The notes below the pieces were generated by a model. The model saw nothing but the letters and a program-made list of their open reading frames with translations. It did no database searches and was not told the DNA's origin. This document shows positions 28,956 through 40,644 of a stretch of 64,000 bases of DNA, one piece after another; position 1 is the first letter of the stretch; each line of letters opens with the position of its first letter. Source of the DNA: Mrakia gelida. Lineage: Eukaryota > Basidiomycota > Tremellomycetes > Cystofilobasidiales > Mrakiaceae. The position numbers and the translations under genes were made by a program. The DNA lies in NCBI GenBank assembly GCA_024345305.1, contig BRON01000012.1:992001-1056000 (forward strand), read 5' to 3'.

Positions 28956-31900
28956 ATGGTATGTCTAGTAGCCTTTTTGACCTCTCTATATACCTCTTCT
29001 GACTCTTAATTTCGTTTACAGGGTGTCCCCGCTCTCTTCAGATGGCTCTCAAAGTGAGTTCGACGTCCCCTCCACCTCCTTCCGTCGAGCTCAGCTCGAC
29101 CTCTCTCGCTGACTTTCCCTCTCTCCCGTTATTCTTCTTCCTTCTTTCTCAGGCAATACCCGAAGATTGTACAGCGTGTCGAGGAGGAGGATCCTGTCCA
29201 GATTCCCTCCGACGAAGATCCCGAGGTGATGGTGAACATCCCCGTCGACATCACCGGAAAGAACCCAAACGGAACAGAATTCGACAACCTCTACCTAGAT
29301 GTGAGTACACTTATATGACCTCTTTCTGAGCTTATCAGAGCATCCATACGATCAAGTACTAATCATCGCTGCTCTTTCTTCTTCAGATGAACGGTATCGT
29401 GCATCCTTGTACTCATCCCGAAGGAAAGGTACGTCGCGAGCTCCTTCCCTCCTTCCCAACCCTCCCTTCTCGCGAGCTCACCTTTCCTCCCTCCCTCTCC
29501 GCTTTCTTCTTCCAGCCCGCTCCCGAGACTGAGGAGGAGATGATGCTCGAGATCTTCGAGTACACTGAGCGAGTCGTCGCTATGGTCCGACCTAGGAAGC
29601 TCCTCTTCATGGCCATCGGTGCGTTTCACCTCGAGCTCTCCTTCCTTCGCCACCACCTCGTCTCCTCGAGGAAGCCTCTTCGCCCCAGCTCACCTCTTTC
29701 TTTCGTTTCTTACCTACAGATGGAGTCGCTCCTCGAGCCAAGATGAACCAACAGCGATCTCGTCGTTTCAGAGCGTCTCAGGAAGCTGCAGACAAGGAGA
29801 GGGAGAAGGAGGAGGCCATCGCCATGTTCGCAGGTTCGTCTCAGCTCTCTTCTCGTTCGTTTCTCGAGCTTGGAGAAGGTGGAACCTTATATCTGCTCTT
29901 CTTTTTACAGCTATGGGTCACCCTGTTTCGGAGGAGACCAAGAACGCTAAGGCTTGGGACTCAAACGCCATCACTCCTGGTTCGTCGTCCTCCCTCCCTC
30001 CCCTGCCTCTTCTCTTGAATCGCCTCTCGTGACTCCAGACTGACGCGTATATGCGCTTTCGATCACAGGTACTCCCTTCATGGACCTTCTTGCTGCTTCT
30101 CTTCGATACTGGGTCGTGCAGAAGATGAACACCGACGCTGCTTGGAAGAACGTACGTTTCCGCGCGAGCTCATCCCTTCATCTTCCTTCTTTCTCTCGGC
30201 TCTCTTCCTTCGAGAGCTTCAGCTGATCGTCTCTATCTCCGTTATCTCTTCTACAGATCCAAGTCATCATCTCGGACGCTTCGGTTCCCGGAGAGGGAGA
30301 GCACAAGATCATGGACTTCATTCGTCGACAGAGGACCAACCCGGATCACAACCCCAACACCGAGCACGTTATCTACGGACTCGTGAGCTATTATTCCTCT
30401 CTTTATATAGTACTCGTCCGCTGAACCTTCACTCTGTCTTTCATCCTGACAGGACGCCGATCTCATCATGCTCGCCCTCGCGACTCACGAGCCTCACTTC
30501 AAGGTCCTTCGAGAGGACGTCTTCTTCCAGCCCAACGGAGGAGCCGGATGCAGGAAGTGTGGAGAACTCGGACACATGGCTGCTCAGTGCACTGGTGAGT
30601 CATCTCTCCCGTTTTCGTATGATCTCGTTCGCGCCCAAAGCTCACCTCTTCCCTCCTCGCGTCCCCTTCCCTTCCTCCCTCAGGTGCCCCCAAACCCGTC
30701 GTCAAATCCAACAAACCCCTCTCCGAAACCAAACCCTTCATCTTCCTCGACGTCGCCGTCCTCCGAGAGTATCTCGAAGTCTTCCTCGACGTCCCTGGAA
30801 CGCCCTTCCCCTTCGATCTCGAACGCGCCATCGACGACTGGGTCTTCCTCATCTTCTTCGTCGGAAACGATTTCCTGCCTCATCTGCCTAGTTTGGAGAT
30901 TCGAGAGGGAGCGATCGATACGTTGATCAGGATCTGGAAGGCGGAGCTGCCGAGGATGGGAGGATACGTGACGAACCATGGAAGGATCGAGTTGGCGAGG
31001 GCGGAGGTGATTCTGGAGGGATTGGCGAAGAGTGAGGATGATATTTTCAGGAAGAGGAGGGAATGTGAGTACTTTCTGCTCTTTCCATGGTCTGGTCCTG
31101 TCGGGTGAGGCGAATTATCGAGCCTCGTCGCGTCGAAACGAGTCCGCTGACTCGTCTCTTCTTTCCCTTTTCCCTTCTTTCTCAGCCGAGGCTCGTCAAG
31201 AAGACAATCAAAAGCGACGCAAGGTCGAGGAGGCTCGTCGAGCTGGAAACGCTCCTCCTCGTGAGCGAGACACCGGAGGACAAGACAGCCGATCCAACCT
31301 CGTCGGAATGCAGCTCAACGGAGAGACCCTCGTTCAAGTCACCCCTTCCAAGATCGTCGACGTCAAAGCCGTTCACTCCTCCCTCCCCTCTCGACCAGCC
31401 TTCGATCTCGTCTCAGCTGAGGACGCTGCAGCCAAAGCGGCGGAAGCGGAGAAGGCCAAGGGAGTCAAGGCTCTCGCTGGATCGAACAACGACGTCGTCG
31501 CCAACCGACGAGCGATTCGAATGGCCAACATGAGCGCCGCCGAAATGCTCAAGGCTGAGCTCGGAGGAGTTGCCGGAGAGCCCGTCGACGAGGATGTTTC
31601 GATCGAGGAGGTCAAGGAGATCGCGGAGGAGAAGGAAGGAGAGGATGCCGAGATGTCGACCAACGACGATGCTCCCAAAGCCGTCGAGGACGCCGCTTCA
31701 GCACCACCGACGGAGGACGCCGCCGCCTTCGACGCCGCCTTCGATGCTGCTTTCCCTCCTCCGAGCTCGGACGCGTCGGAGGTCTCTCGAGGAACCAAGA
31801 GGAAGGCCGACGAGGACGAGGATGCCATCGATGGAGATCTGGCTGTCGACGAGGACGAGGCTCCTCCTGTAGCCGAGTTGACCAGCATTCCTCACATGGA

Positions 31901-34043
31901 TCGACCGGTGGAGAAGTCGACGGCGAGGACGGTGAACGCGGATGGGACTGTCGAGTACGAGGATACCGTCAAGTGAGTTTGGCCTCCATTCTTCCTCCCG
32001 CTCGACTCGCTTCGTCCGAGACGCGTTGCTGATTCTTCTTTCGTTTGAACAGGCTCTGGGAGCCCGGATACCAAGAGCGATACTACCGAGAGAAGTTCGG
32101 AGTGGAGCTTTCTGACAAGGCTTTCCGACGACAGTGAGTTCGAATCGAGTCGAGTCGCGTCTCTCCCACCCTCGTCGAGCATCTTCGCTAACTCTTTCTC
32201 GCCTCTCTTTCGCTTCAGACTCGCCACCCACTACGTTGAGGGACTCTCTTGGGTCTTGCACTACTACTACCAAGGTGTACGTCCAACTTCTCTCTCCTCG
32301 ACCTCGTTCGAAGTCGCGTCTGACCTTGTCTATCCCTTCGCTTCAACAGACTCCTTCGTGGCAGTGGTACTACCCTTACCACTACGCCCCTTTCGCTGCC
32401 GACTTCACCGACGTCACCACCATGGACATCTCGTTCACTCTTGGAGCTCCGTTCAAGCCTTTCGAGCAACTGATGGGAGTTTTCCCTGCTGCCAGGTTCG
32501 TTTCGTCTTCCTCTGAACTTTCGCTCTCCTCTCGTCTCAAGCTGACCTTTCTCTTTTCGCCTTCGCTCCGAGCAGTAAGGTCCACATCCCCGAGATCTTC
32601 CACGACCTCATGACCGACGAGATGTCTCCCATCATCGACTTCTACCCTTCCGACTTCGACATCGACATGAACGGAAAGAAGATGCAGTGGCAGGGAGTCG
32701 CTCTCCTTCCTTTCATCGATCCAACTCGACTCCTCAAGGAGATGACGCCGAGGTACTCGCAGCTCTCGGAGGACGACACGAGGAGGAACACCTGGGGAAA
32801 CGACGTCCTCTTCGTCGCGGACGACCACCCTCTGTACGACTCGTTCTGCAAGCTTTACACGAAGAAGAAGTCGAGTCAGGTTCGTTCTCTCCCTCTTCCT
32901 TACCCTCTTCTCGACTCGATCTCGCTCCGAACTGACTCGTCTCTATCGCTCCTCCTTCCCTCTCGAGCAGAAAGTCCCCATCGACACTCGTCTCTCCGGC
33001 GGCATCGCTGGTTTCGTCCTTCACGACCCCGCCTGCATCCCAGGATCGACCTACTACTCCCCTCTCCCTTCGACCAACCTCGGAGACGTCTACGACGACC
33101 ACTCCCTCTCGGTCCTCTACTTCTTCCCCGAGCAGCTCTCGCCTCACAAGTCCGTCATGCTCAAGGGTGTCAACCGAGCGAAGCGAATTCTCAACCAGCA
33201 GGATCTCGACCGAACGAGACGAGGAGGGAACGATACTCGAGGACGAGGAGGAGGAGGGATGGGTGGACCTGGAATGGGAGGAGGAGGACGTGGAAGAGGC
33301 TCGCCGCATAGCTCGTATGGAGGAACGCCCGATCGAAGCTACAACAACTCGCCGATGGGCTACGGAGGAGGACGAGGCGGAGGAGGACCTTCGCAGAACG
33401 CGTACAACGGACAGTCGAGAGGTGCTGGAGGAAGGGACTCGTATGGATCTCAGCAGGGAGGTGGGAATGGAGGTGGATACGCTGGAGGAGCCTACAACGG
33501 AGGAGGAGGAGGAGGACCCCCGTCTCAGCAATCCTACTCTCACGCTCCTCAGTCCTACTCGACACCTCAGCGAGGAGGTTACGCTCCTCCTCCACCGACG
33601 CTTCCCGTTCAGCAGCCCTACGGTGGATACGGTGGCTACGGCGGTGGACAAGGAGGTGAGTCCTGGTTCTCGTTCTCGTCCTTTCGCTCGCTTTGGATTC
33701 GACGCGTCGCTGACCTTGCTTCCCTCTTCCTCTTCTCTTCGCAGGCCAATCCTACCCTCCTCCTCCCCCTCAGAACTACCCTCCCCCTCAGCACCAGCAC
33801 CAGCAGCAAGGCTACGGGAACTACTCGCGCGACAACGGACCTCCTCCTCAGCACCAGCAGCAGCAGCAGTACAACAACGGAGGTCCTCCTCCTCAGCAGT
33901 ACGGCCAACCTCAGCAGCAGCAGCAGCAGGGAGGCTACCAGGGCTACGGTGGGTACGGAGGAGGGAACCAGGGAGGTCGGGGTGGGTACGATAACTCGAG
34001 AGGAGGACGAGGTGGGCAGGGGCAAGGAGGAGGGAGGTACTAA
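28956..34043 (+). CDS. RAT1: 5'-3' exoribonuclease Rat1/Xrn2
   Basis: Nuclear 5'-3' exoribonuclease used in transcription termination and rRNA/snoRNA processing. The first coding exon is the ATG alone (28956-28958); exon 2 starts at 29022 with [16 protein letters not shown]. Conserved blocks follow in order: [70 protein letters not shown], and [18 protein letters not shown] zinc knuckle [14 protein letters not shown] lies at about 30548-30590, a feature of Rat1/Xrn2 rather than cytoplasmic Xrn1. The middle holds a nuclear-type acidic segment (31560-31970). The C-terminus is an RGG/Gly-rich then Gln/Pro/Tyr-rich tail (33220-34040) ending GQGQGGGRY. Length, about 1,080 residues, is within the family range. 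The Gly/Gln tail is probably disordered and may help condense or bind RNA (inference). Confidence 0.95.
33229..34040 (+). repeat. RGG and Gln/Pro-rich low-complexity tail of Rat1
   Basis: Dense GGA/GGN codons encode [11 protein letters not shown] and similar units. After an intron at about 33657-33744, QQQQ, PPPQ and NYPPPQ units follow. It is part of the RAT1 coding sequence. Confidence 0.85.
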
Positions 34044-34448
34044 AAAGAGAGAGAAACGGAGGCTCGTGTCGATTCGATTAGACGTGGTATCGGGACTGGA
34101 CGTCTTCCTTTGCTTTTCGTGATTGAGGTGTTGGGTTCGTTTCGTTTCTGTTGTGTTTGTGAGCGGACGGTGTAGTATCTACTCTACTCTTGTACGTTTT
34201 CTAGTCTATCTTCTCTTTTACAGGCTTGCGTTCGACGATCAGATCTTTCAACCCGTCCTTTTTTTTGTACTTCCGTTCGCTAGAGTCGTGTGAGAGAGAG
34301 AGGGAGAAGGGTGGGCTCGAAAGCTGAGGTTCGAGTGGCTTCTGGTACGGAAGGTCTGAACGAAGGAAGAAGGCAAGAGGCGAAGGAAGATCTTTCGATG
34401 AGAAAAGAGCGAGACGAGATCAGAGCGACGAAGAAGCATTTGATCATC
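34044..34448. other. Convergent 3' region of RAT1
   Basis: About 400 bp after the RAT1 stop. T-rich stretches near 34190-34270 look like 3' UTR. No gene seen. Confidence 0.5.
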
Positions 34449-37101
34449 TTATCGTGCTGGTTGAATCTTATCCAACTTCCTCAAGAGGTTCCGACGACGA
34501 TGAGGAAGAGGCGACGTGCTCAGCTCCTGCGAGAACGAAAGAAACGAGATGGAAAAGTCAGCTTCGAGACGCGTCTCGAAAAACGATCGCGACGACGAAC
34601 CTTCAGAAGGCCTCGAACGAGTTCGTCCTCAACCTTGAGCCCCTTTTCCTGCCACGACGATCCCGAACCTACAAAATCGTAAAAGGAAGGGGCGGGTCAG
34701 GTCCGAGTGCGAAGTAGATGCGTGAGAAAACTCAGGCAGCAGGCTCAAAGGACAAGAAACGAGACTCACCGACGCGTCTCCCTCCCCTCCCGAACCGTGT
34801 CCGACCTAGACCCACCTCTCAAGACTGCTTGGCGTTCACTCCGGACCTGATGAAGGAAGGGAAATATAAAGAAGATCAGTTATGTGCAACCTCGCGCTTC
34901 GTTTGGGACGAAGTCGGGCGAAGGGAAGAAGAGTCGCGACGACGAAGACGAACCGAAGAAAGAGGTCGAAGGGAGTTGCTTCGCCAGTGAGAGTTCTGAG
35001 GGTAGAGAGACGGAAGTCAGATAATGAGATGTAAAGATAGTGGCGACGAGAGAGGCGGGAAAAGAGAGACGAACCTTGAGTCAAACGCGTCGAGATCCGA
35101 TCCACCAAAGGCGAGAGCTTCCCGAACCTCCTCGACCGAGAACTGCATGAGCTCGTCAATGGGAGTGATGTTGGTGGTACCCTCGATGAAGCCCAGGTCG
35201 CAGACCAGGCAGAAAGGTTGATCGACCTTGCTCACTATCTCCAGCTGGCCTCCTCCCTGCATCGAGAGTGTCTTCCTCCCGTTCCCTTCCAGCTTGACGA
35301 ATCCAGACCACGCGACGAGGTCTTTGTAGGTACCGAGGTTCCAACGGACTTCGGTTGAGACCGGGAGGTAGGGAGCGAGGAGTTCCAGTCGTTGGAGGTT
35401 GAGTCGCGTCTCGAGGGAACGAAGTCCGGGAAGCCCGCCAACGAGAGCGAGATCCGATTTGAGGGAGTTTCGATGCGTGTAGGCGTCCTCCAGGCATTCG
35501 GGAGAGCATCCGACGATGTCGGTAAGGGTTGAAACTGGGGTGACCGTGCAATTAAAGGAGAGTCGTTCGAGGAGTTTGAACGCGCCGAAAGCGGAGACCG
35601 TCTTGTCCTGCAGAAGAAGGTCTTCGTGAGCACCGAGAATGTCCGAACGGGAGGAACGATGTAAAGCTCACCCAATCCATCCAAAGAGGGCTGAAATTCC
35701 AGTGCATGGATCCGAAGTCGAGGTGGGTGACCGACTGGACGACTTGAGCGAGGGAAACGACCATCGAGGGACGGATCTCGCACTGATCCATCCCGAAGGA
35801 GACGAGAGGGAGATTTCGGGCCTTGAGGTCCAGAGCGACTACATACTCCTCTAGAGGGACTTGGCTTCATCCCTCAAGGAACTGGTTGACCGACGACTCC
35901 ACCGATCCAGGGAGGTCGATCCAGTTGGAGTTCGAGAGGAGGAATGTCTCGACCTCGTCCTCGACCGCTTCCTTCTTGACTTGAAGCAAGATCGTATTGA
36001 TGAGGGGATACGAGTGCGAGACCGACCTTATCCAGGGAAAGACGACCGTTGCAGAGGCGGGATTGACCGTGATGTTCAAGACGTAAAGGGAAGGGAAGAG
36101 GTCGAGGAGGAAGGGTGGGACGAAGGACGAGTCAAGGACGATCGAGATCGATCCGACAGTGTCTCCGGATTGTTTGAAACGAGCGACGAGATCCGAACCG
36201 AACCCATCTCTATCCAGACCAAGGTCGAGCATGAAGGTGAGGGGTCGAGGAGGAGGAGCCGAGGGGGAGAGAGGAGGGAGGAGGGCGTCGAGGGGAAAGG
36301 TGGTTCGGGTGGCGAAACCGTCGATGCCGACGAGGCTGACGGAGGGGTTTGGTTCGGGAAGCGTCGAGGATTTCCTTGACGAGCAGCCAGATCGGCAGAA
36401 AGATCTGCCTGAGACCTGCCATCTTGTTGACGGCGTGGAGGATGAGGTCGAGGAGGGAACGGTCGACCGTTTGAGGTGCTCCCTCTGTTGAGAGCGTGAG
36501 GTCTCTACAAAAGGCAAGGATGAAGTCGCGAAGATCAGCCAGGGTGCCCAATGACGTAGAATAAACAAAGGCGAGAGGTATGAACGAACCGAACGGCTGA
36601 TGAAACCATTGGATCGTCTGCTCTCGCTCGAAGGAGCTTCAGCTGAATCGGTTTCGAGACGTTGATCTCTAGACCATGGAAGTATATGCTGCAGCAAGCC
36701 TACTCTCAATCGAATTCGCGGGTAGAAGTACGATTAGCAAGCGACCAAGGGAAGCGACGAGGGAAGCAGCTGGAAAGGCGGAAGGAGAGGTCGAAGCTCA
36801 CCCCTCGAAGAGTTCTGCAAGCCAGAGAAACAGGGAGAGCTTCGCCGTTCTCGTTCTCGTTCAAGGGGATGAAGTTGACGATAAGAAGAAGAATCTCCGA
36901 GGGTAGCTGTGAGAGAGAAGGGGGCGGTGAGCTCGAGCTCGAGGAAGGGAAGGAAGGAACGTGAGCTCGGCTCGAACGCACTTCTAGAAGTTGGCAGCGA
37001 CCGTAGATCTGCAAACAGAGAAACACGTAAGCTTCAGAGTATCAGAGACAAAGGAAAGAGTCGACTCTCACTCTTTGAGCTGTTCCAATCGTATCCTCCA
37101 T
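34449..37101 (-). pseudogene. Decayed F-box/leucine-rich protein gene
   Basis: A chain of minus-strand exons starts MEDTIGTAQRIYGRCQLLE and runs into an F-box, LPSEILLLIVNFIPLNENEN then LACRTLRG. The next exons read IYFHGLEINVSKPIQLKLLR and LLDLILHAVNKMAGLRQIFL. Three lesions follow. Near 36350-36366 the frame jumps from ...WLLVKEILDA to the frame of PNPSVSLVGIDGF. A TGA at 35869-35867 interrupts NQFLEG and VPLEEYVVALDL, which share a frame. A second TGA at 34821-34819 follows GVNAKQS, yet the same frame continues across the next introns to KGLKVEDELVRGLLK and RNLLRKLDKIQPAR with a stop at 34451-34449. No GT-AG intron that I could find removes these lesions. Substrate unknown. Sequencing error could explain one lesion but hardly all three. 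Confidence 0.65.
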
Positions 37102-37520
37102 CGTTGATCCTCGTGGTTGAAAGTCGAGAGGAGGAGGGAGGGAACTTGGGCCTCTTGCTTCCGTGGCCGGAGTTTGAACTCCCCTCGGACTCAGGAAGAA
37201 GATCTTGGTCACTTCTATCCGCTTAAAGCCTAGCTCGCATGTATCAAAGTCTAGAACCAGAACATTCGAGCGCTTCCACCGGTCCTGCCCGTCCCCAGCG
37301 TCCGTCGCCTCTCTCGCACCCTTCCCTCTTTCCCCTTCGTTTCTCATCTTCTCTCAAAACCACATGAACAAAGAACGATCTTCTTGGTCTCTATAGCCGG
37401 GATGTATGACCAATAACCAGCTCTCCTTCTCCTCTCGACTTCGAGGGCGAGCAATCAGTCGACGCGTCGGCGGCGCGTCGTTCCTCAACGATCTCATCCC
37501 TTTCAGCTACCTGAGATTTT
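37102..37520. other. Region upstream of the decayed F-box gene
   Basis: About 420 bp from the F-box gene start to the actin fragment. A GACGCGTC-like element with a neighbouring GGCGCGTCG lies near 37458-37475. No gene seen. Confidence 0.45.
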
Positions 37521-37919
37521 TCAGCCGACGAGGCAGGCCCTAGCATCGTCCATAGGAGTGAGTTTTGAGTCTCGACACCTTCTGAGGAACTTGTTCTGGC
37601 CGTTTTTGGTCCCGAAACGCCCTCCTCGACTCTTCGCCTCCTCCCTTTCACTGACCCTTGCCCCCCCCCCCCCTCTCCCTCCTCTTTGCTCCTCCTTCTT
37701 CTCCACAGAGTGCTTCTGAGCGTGGACCACCTCCTTTTCGTCGGTTCTTTAGTTTCCGCTTATTGTCCGAACCATCTAGAAGAGCCTTCGTTCGCTTCTA
37801 AGTTCTAGTTCTTTTACCACCTCACCCCGTCCCCCGAGTCCTTTTTCTCTCACTTTGCTGCTTATGTTACTTGATTTTATTCTTGACACGCCCTACGGTC
37901 TCATGCGCGTGTTGACGAA
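37521..37919 (+). pseudogene. Inverted partial copy of the actin gene 3' end
   Basis: Reading on the plus strand, an acceptor-like TTTTCAG is followed by codons for DEAGPSIVHR, a GTGAGT donor at 37558, a C-rich intron ending CACAG at 37708, then codons for KCF and TGA (37717-37719). This matches the last two coding exons and last intron of the actin gene at 49068-48887. Similarity continues into the 3' UTR and ends with a block of about 30 nearly identical bases (37888-37919 against 48676-48708). The copy lacks all upstream actin exons, and TAC is shortened by one base. It is oriented opposite to the actin gene, about 11 kb away. Nothing upstream suggests that it serves as a terminal exon for another gene. 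Confidence 0.88.
37660..37674 (+). repeat. Homopolymer C tract in the actin-like intron
   Basis: A run of about 14 C residues lies in the last intron of the actin fragment, between a CTGAC branch-like motif and the acceptor. The actin gene has the equivalent run of G on the plus strand near 48922-48931. Confidence 0.85.
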
Positions 37920-38286
37920 GTTGGAGAGCCTCAAGATGAGGAAAGGATTGAGAGAGAGACGTCGAGGAGGACGAAAAAGAACCGACGCGTCGTGTTTCGA
38001 CTCTGGCGTTGTTCCGCTTCGGCTGCAAGAAAACATAAACCTCGTGGACTGCTTCCCTCCCCAGACACATTTTATTTGCCCCTCTCTGACTTGCTCTTCA
38101 CCTCCTCCTCTAGATCCGGTGAAAAGCTGTTCTCCTGCCCCTCTCGCTCCTCGCCCAAATTGCTGTTCCGTTCGTTCGGCTTTCTCACCTTCTCCCCAAA
38201 CCACCACATCGAGGTTCGTCGTTCTTCGAGAGCTCTCAGTCGGCGTTCAATCCTGAGCCTAAGTTTCTCTTCTCTCCTCGATAGCG
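37920..38286. other. Region upstream of the coiled-coil gene
   Basis: About 370 bp from the end of the actin fragment to the start codon at 38287. It is CT-rich and a likely promoter or leader. No gene seen. Confidence 0.45.
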
Positions 38287-39454
38287 ATGTCGAATTCAGC
38301 CGACGCGACAACAAATCTCGTCGAGTTCGACGCTCCTCCTCCGGAGTACCCTGCTGCTTTTCCCCATGACGCCAGCACTTCTACGGTAGAGGATCACATC
38401 TCAGCTTTGACTCACGAGCTGGAGTGAGTTTAAACTTCTCACGCAAGGGTTGGGCGAAGATCTCGAGCGAAAACGCTGAAGTTTCGTCGCTGTGCTTGCG
38501 CTTTGCAGCAACTTCTCGACCTCCATCTCGGAAGAGCTTGCTCAGACACACCATAGGGTAAGTCCAGATCTTCTTTGAGGTTCCGGAGAAGGATCTACAG
38601 TATCTCAAGGTGGTCCCCTCACTGACCTCTTCTCGTCTCGTCCGATCTTCCTCAGCTCATGACGACTCCGGACGATCCATTCGCCTCCGCTTCTCGCTCC
38701 AACCTTACGGCTAAAGTTGGAGACGTGGACCGAATTCTCAGGGAGCAGATCAACGTTCGTGTGATACCATTCCTTTCGCCGTCGGTACGACGCGACGAGA
38801 CGAGCTGATGTTGTTCTCTGTCGCGTTTTCGCAGAGACTCCTCGCCAACAAGGATGTTCGAGCCTCTCAAAGTTTGACGAGGAAGGCAAAGGCTCTCTCT
38901 GAAAGACATCGGGGACTGCTTGGAGCGTGGGAGGAAGAGGAAAAACGATGGACGACCCACGTCGAGTCGAGGGAGTCGAGGTTCGTCTGCTTTCTCCTGC
39001 TTCTCTTTTCCCCCTTGAGCGAAGAAGCTAAAGCTTTGCTCGTCCCATTCAGTAGTAAGTCCGGAGACCTCTCTCAGCTCGATCCCATCGACACCGTCGC
39101 TCAGCTCGTCGACGAATCTGGACCTTTCTTGGACGCGACGAACTCTCGAGCGCTTTCGATCGGCATGGAGGAGAGGTAAGTCCTTCGTCTTCTCGGCTCA
39201 TCGTAGGTAAGCTCTCTGACTGATCTATCGTTTCAACCCACCAGTGGAACCGACGTACTCCCTGGCAGGAGGACCTTTTTCGACAGACACAAAAAGGCGA
39301 TCTGGACCGCGTCGGCACTCCTCGTCGTGAGTTCACTGACCCTTCCGTCTCTTCTGACCTGTGTGACGAGTGTACTGACTCCTCTGAGTCTTGACAGATC
39401 CTCGGTGTCCCTGGCATCGTCGTTCCCAACGTCGTAGGAAATTCGAACGCGTGA
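38287..39454 (+). CDS. Coiled-coil protein with C-terminal membrane segment
   Basis: Seven exons chain in frame, among them 38287-38423, 38509-38557, 38656-38754 and one from 38835, ending with TGA at 39452-39454; about 220 residues. The N-terminus is MSNSADATTNLVEFDAPPPE. The middle is helical and charged (VGDVDRILREQINRLLANKD, LTRKAKALSERHRGLLGAWE), suggesting a coiled coil. A basic stretch FFDRHKKAIW precedes a hydrophobic segment TASALLVILGVPGIVVPNVV and the short end GNSNA. This layout is that of a tail-anchored protein, for example SNARE-like, but I see no definite SNARE zero-layer residue. I do not recognise the family. The start is the first ATG before the first good donor. Confidence 0.65.
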
Positions 39455-39756
39455 TTTGGCTTCCACCTTTGTGTTTATCTGTCCTCGGTTTCTTTGAGCG
39501 CCTTTCCTTCTCGTCTGGACACTACCATATCTCTCATCAGCTTATAAAACTTTATCTCGTACGGGTAGAACTCGGTCAATGTCGTCGCCGAAACGGGCGA
39601 AGACAACTTGCGAACTCATTGACTCGACGCGCCTCGAAGCCTACTTGACTTCCGAATCGTTTTCTCTCTCGCTGACTTCGCTTCGTTCGAAGCTCCGTAA
39701 GCTCAGGCATCATCAAAGCTCACCCAGATGCTCAGCCGAACCTGAAAACGACTAGA
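39455..39756. other. Convergent 3' region
   Basis: About 300 bp between two converging genes. No gene seen. Confidence 0.5.
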
Positions 39757-40644
39757 CTAAACGAGTCGAACATCTGCTGTTTTCGCGGGCTGAGGTGTCG
39801 ACGGTTTGAGATCCTGCATACAAGAAGAGCAAAGAGGGTCAGCATTCACAAGCAAGACGATATTCTCAAGATCACGGTCGAAGGAAAGAGTGAGACAAAC
39901 CTTCTTCAGCTCAGTGAGAGCAGCGAGCATGTCGTCCAGTCGTTGCGACGCGAAGTCCCTCATCTGTCGACAAAACAAACAAAGCTAAGGATCAGCTGTC
40001 GCCTCTCCTGCTTCCCATCCCAACCAAACCGGTTCTCAAACTCCACTCACCTTCTCCTTAGCCTCCTCGGCAGCCCTCACAAGCTTCTCCGAATCGACCT
40101 TCCACTTCTCCTCCATCAATCTCTTCTCCTCTCTCCTCTTCATCTCCTCCTCCTCTCTCTTCCTCCTCCAGCCACCGAACCCTCTCCCACCTCCTCGAGA
40201 AGACGTCTCGTCTTTTGTTTCGACGATTTCGGAGGGACTGGGAGAAGGAGGAGGAGGGAGAGCGAGCGACCTTGAAGCGCAGAATCCGAACGAGCCAGGT
40301 CCTCGAGATTCGCACGAGGAGGTCTTGTTGATCCACCAGAGAGTTGTGAGGGAGCCGATGGTGAACTGGATGAAGAGGGACGTAGAAGAGGAGTCAGCTC
40401 GAGGAAGGGAAAGGAGATTGAGGTGGGAGAGAGAGCGAGAACGAACCCAAACGAGCCTCCTCGGGTGTCCACCTCGACCTCGGAACCCTCGTCCTCCTCG
40501 AGCATCGACGTAGACGGGAGCTGGAGCGGGAGCTGGTGGAGGAGGAGGAGCTTGGAAGGGAGCGTGAGGCTGAGGGTAGGGCTGGTGCCAGTAAGGGTTG
40601 GAACCGTAGTTCCAGTGAGCTCGAGAGGGAGTTGGGAGGACCAT
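39757..40644 (-). CDS. Small protein with one membrane segment and a basic coiled coil
   Basis: Four exons chain in frame from Met 40644 to TAG 39759-39757; about 205 residues. The N-terminus is Pro/Tyr-rich (MVLPTPSRAHWNYGSNPYWH) with an RGG-like patch (GGRGFRGRGGHPRR). A short hydrophobic segment FTIGSLTTLWWI begins directly after the first intron. The second half is a charged helix (KREEEEMKRREEKRLMEEKW and SQRLDDMLAALTELKK), with tail DLKPSTPQPAKTADVRLV. I do not recognise the family. The arrangement (disordered front, one helix, charged coiled coil) would suit an organelle membrane protein, but its location is a guess. Confidence 0.6.

Noticed and set aside
34819..35869. The two in-frame TGA codons as selenocysteine sites
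   Set aside because: Selenoproteins are not expected in basidiomycetes, no cysteine-homologue context is visible, I saw no SECIS-like hairpin, and a frameshift in the same gene favours decay.
37855..38256. Plus-strand frame starting in the actin-fragment 3' UTR
   Set aside because: It resembles a frame over the real actin 3' UTR only because the DNA is duplicated, not because a protein is conserved.
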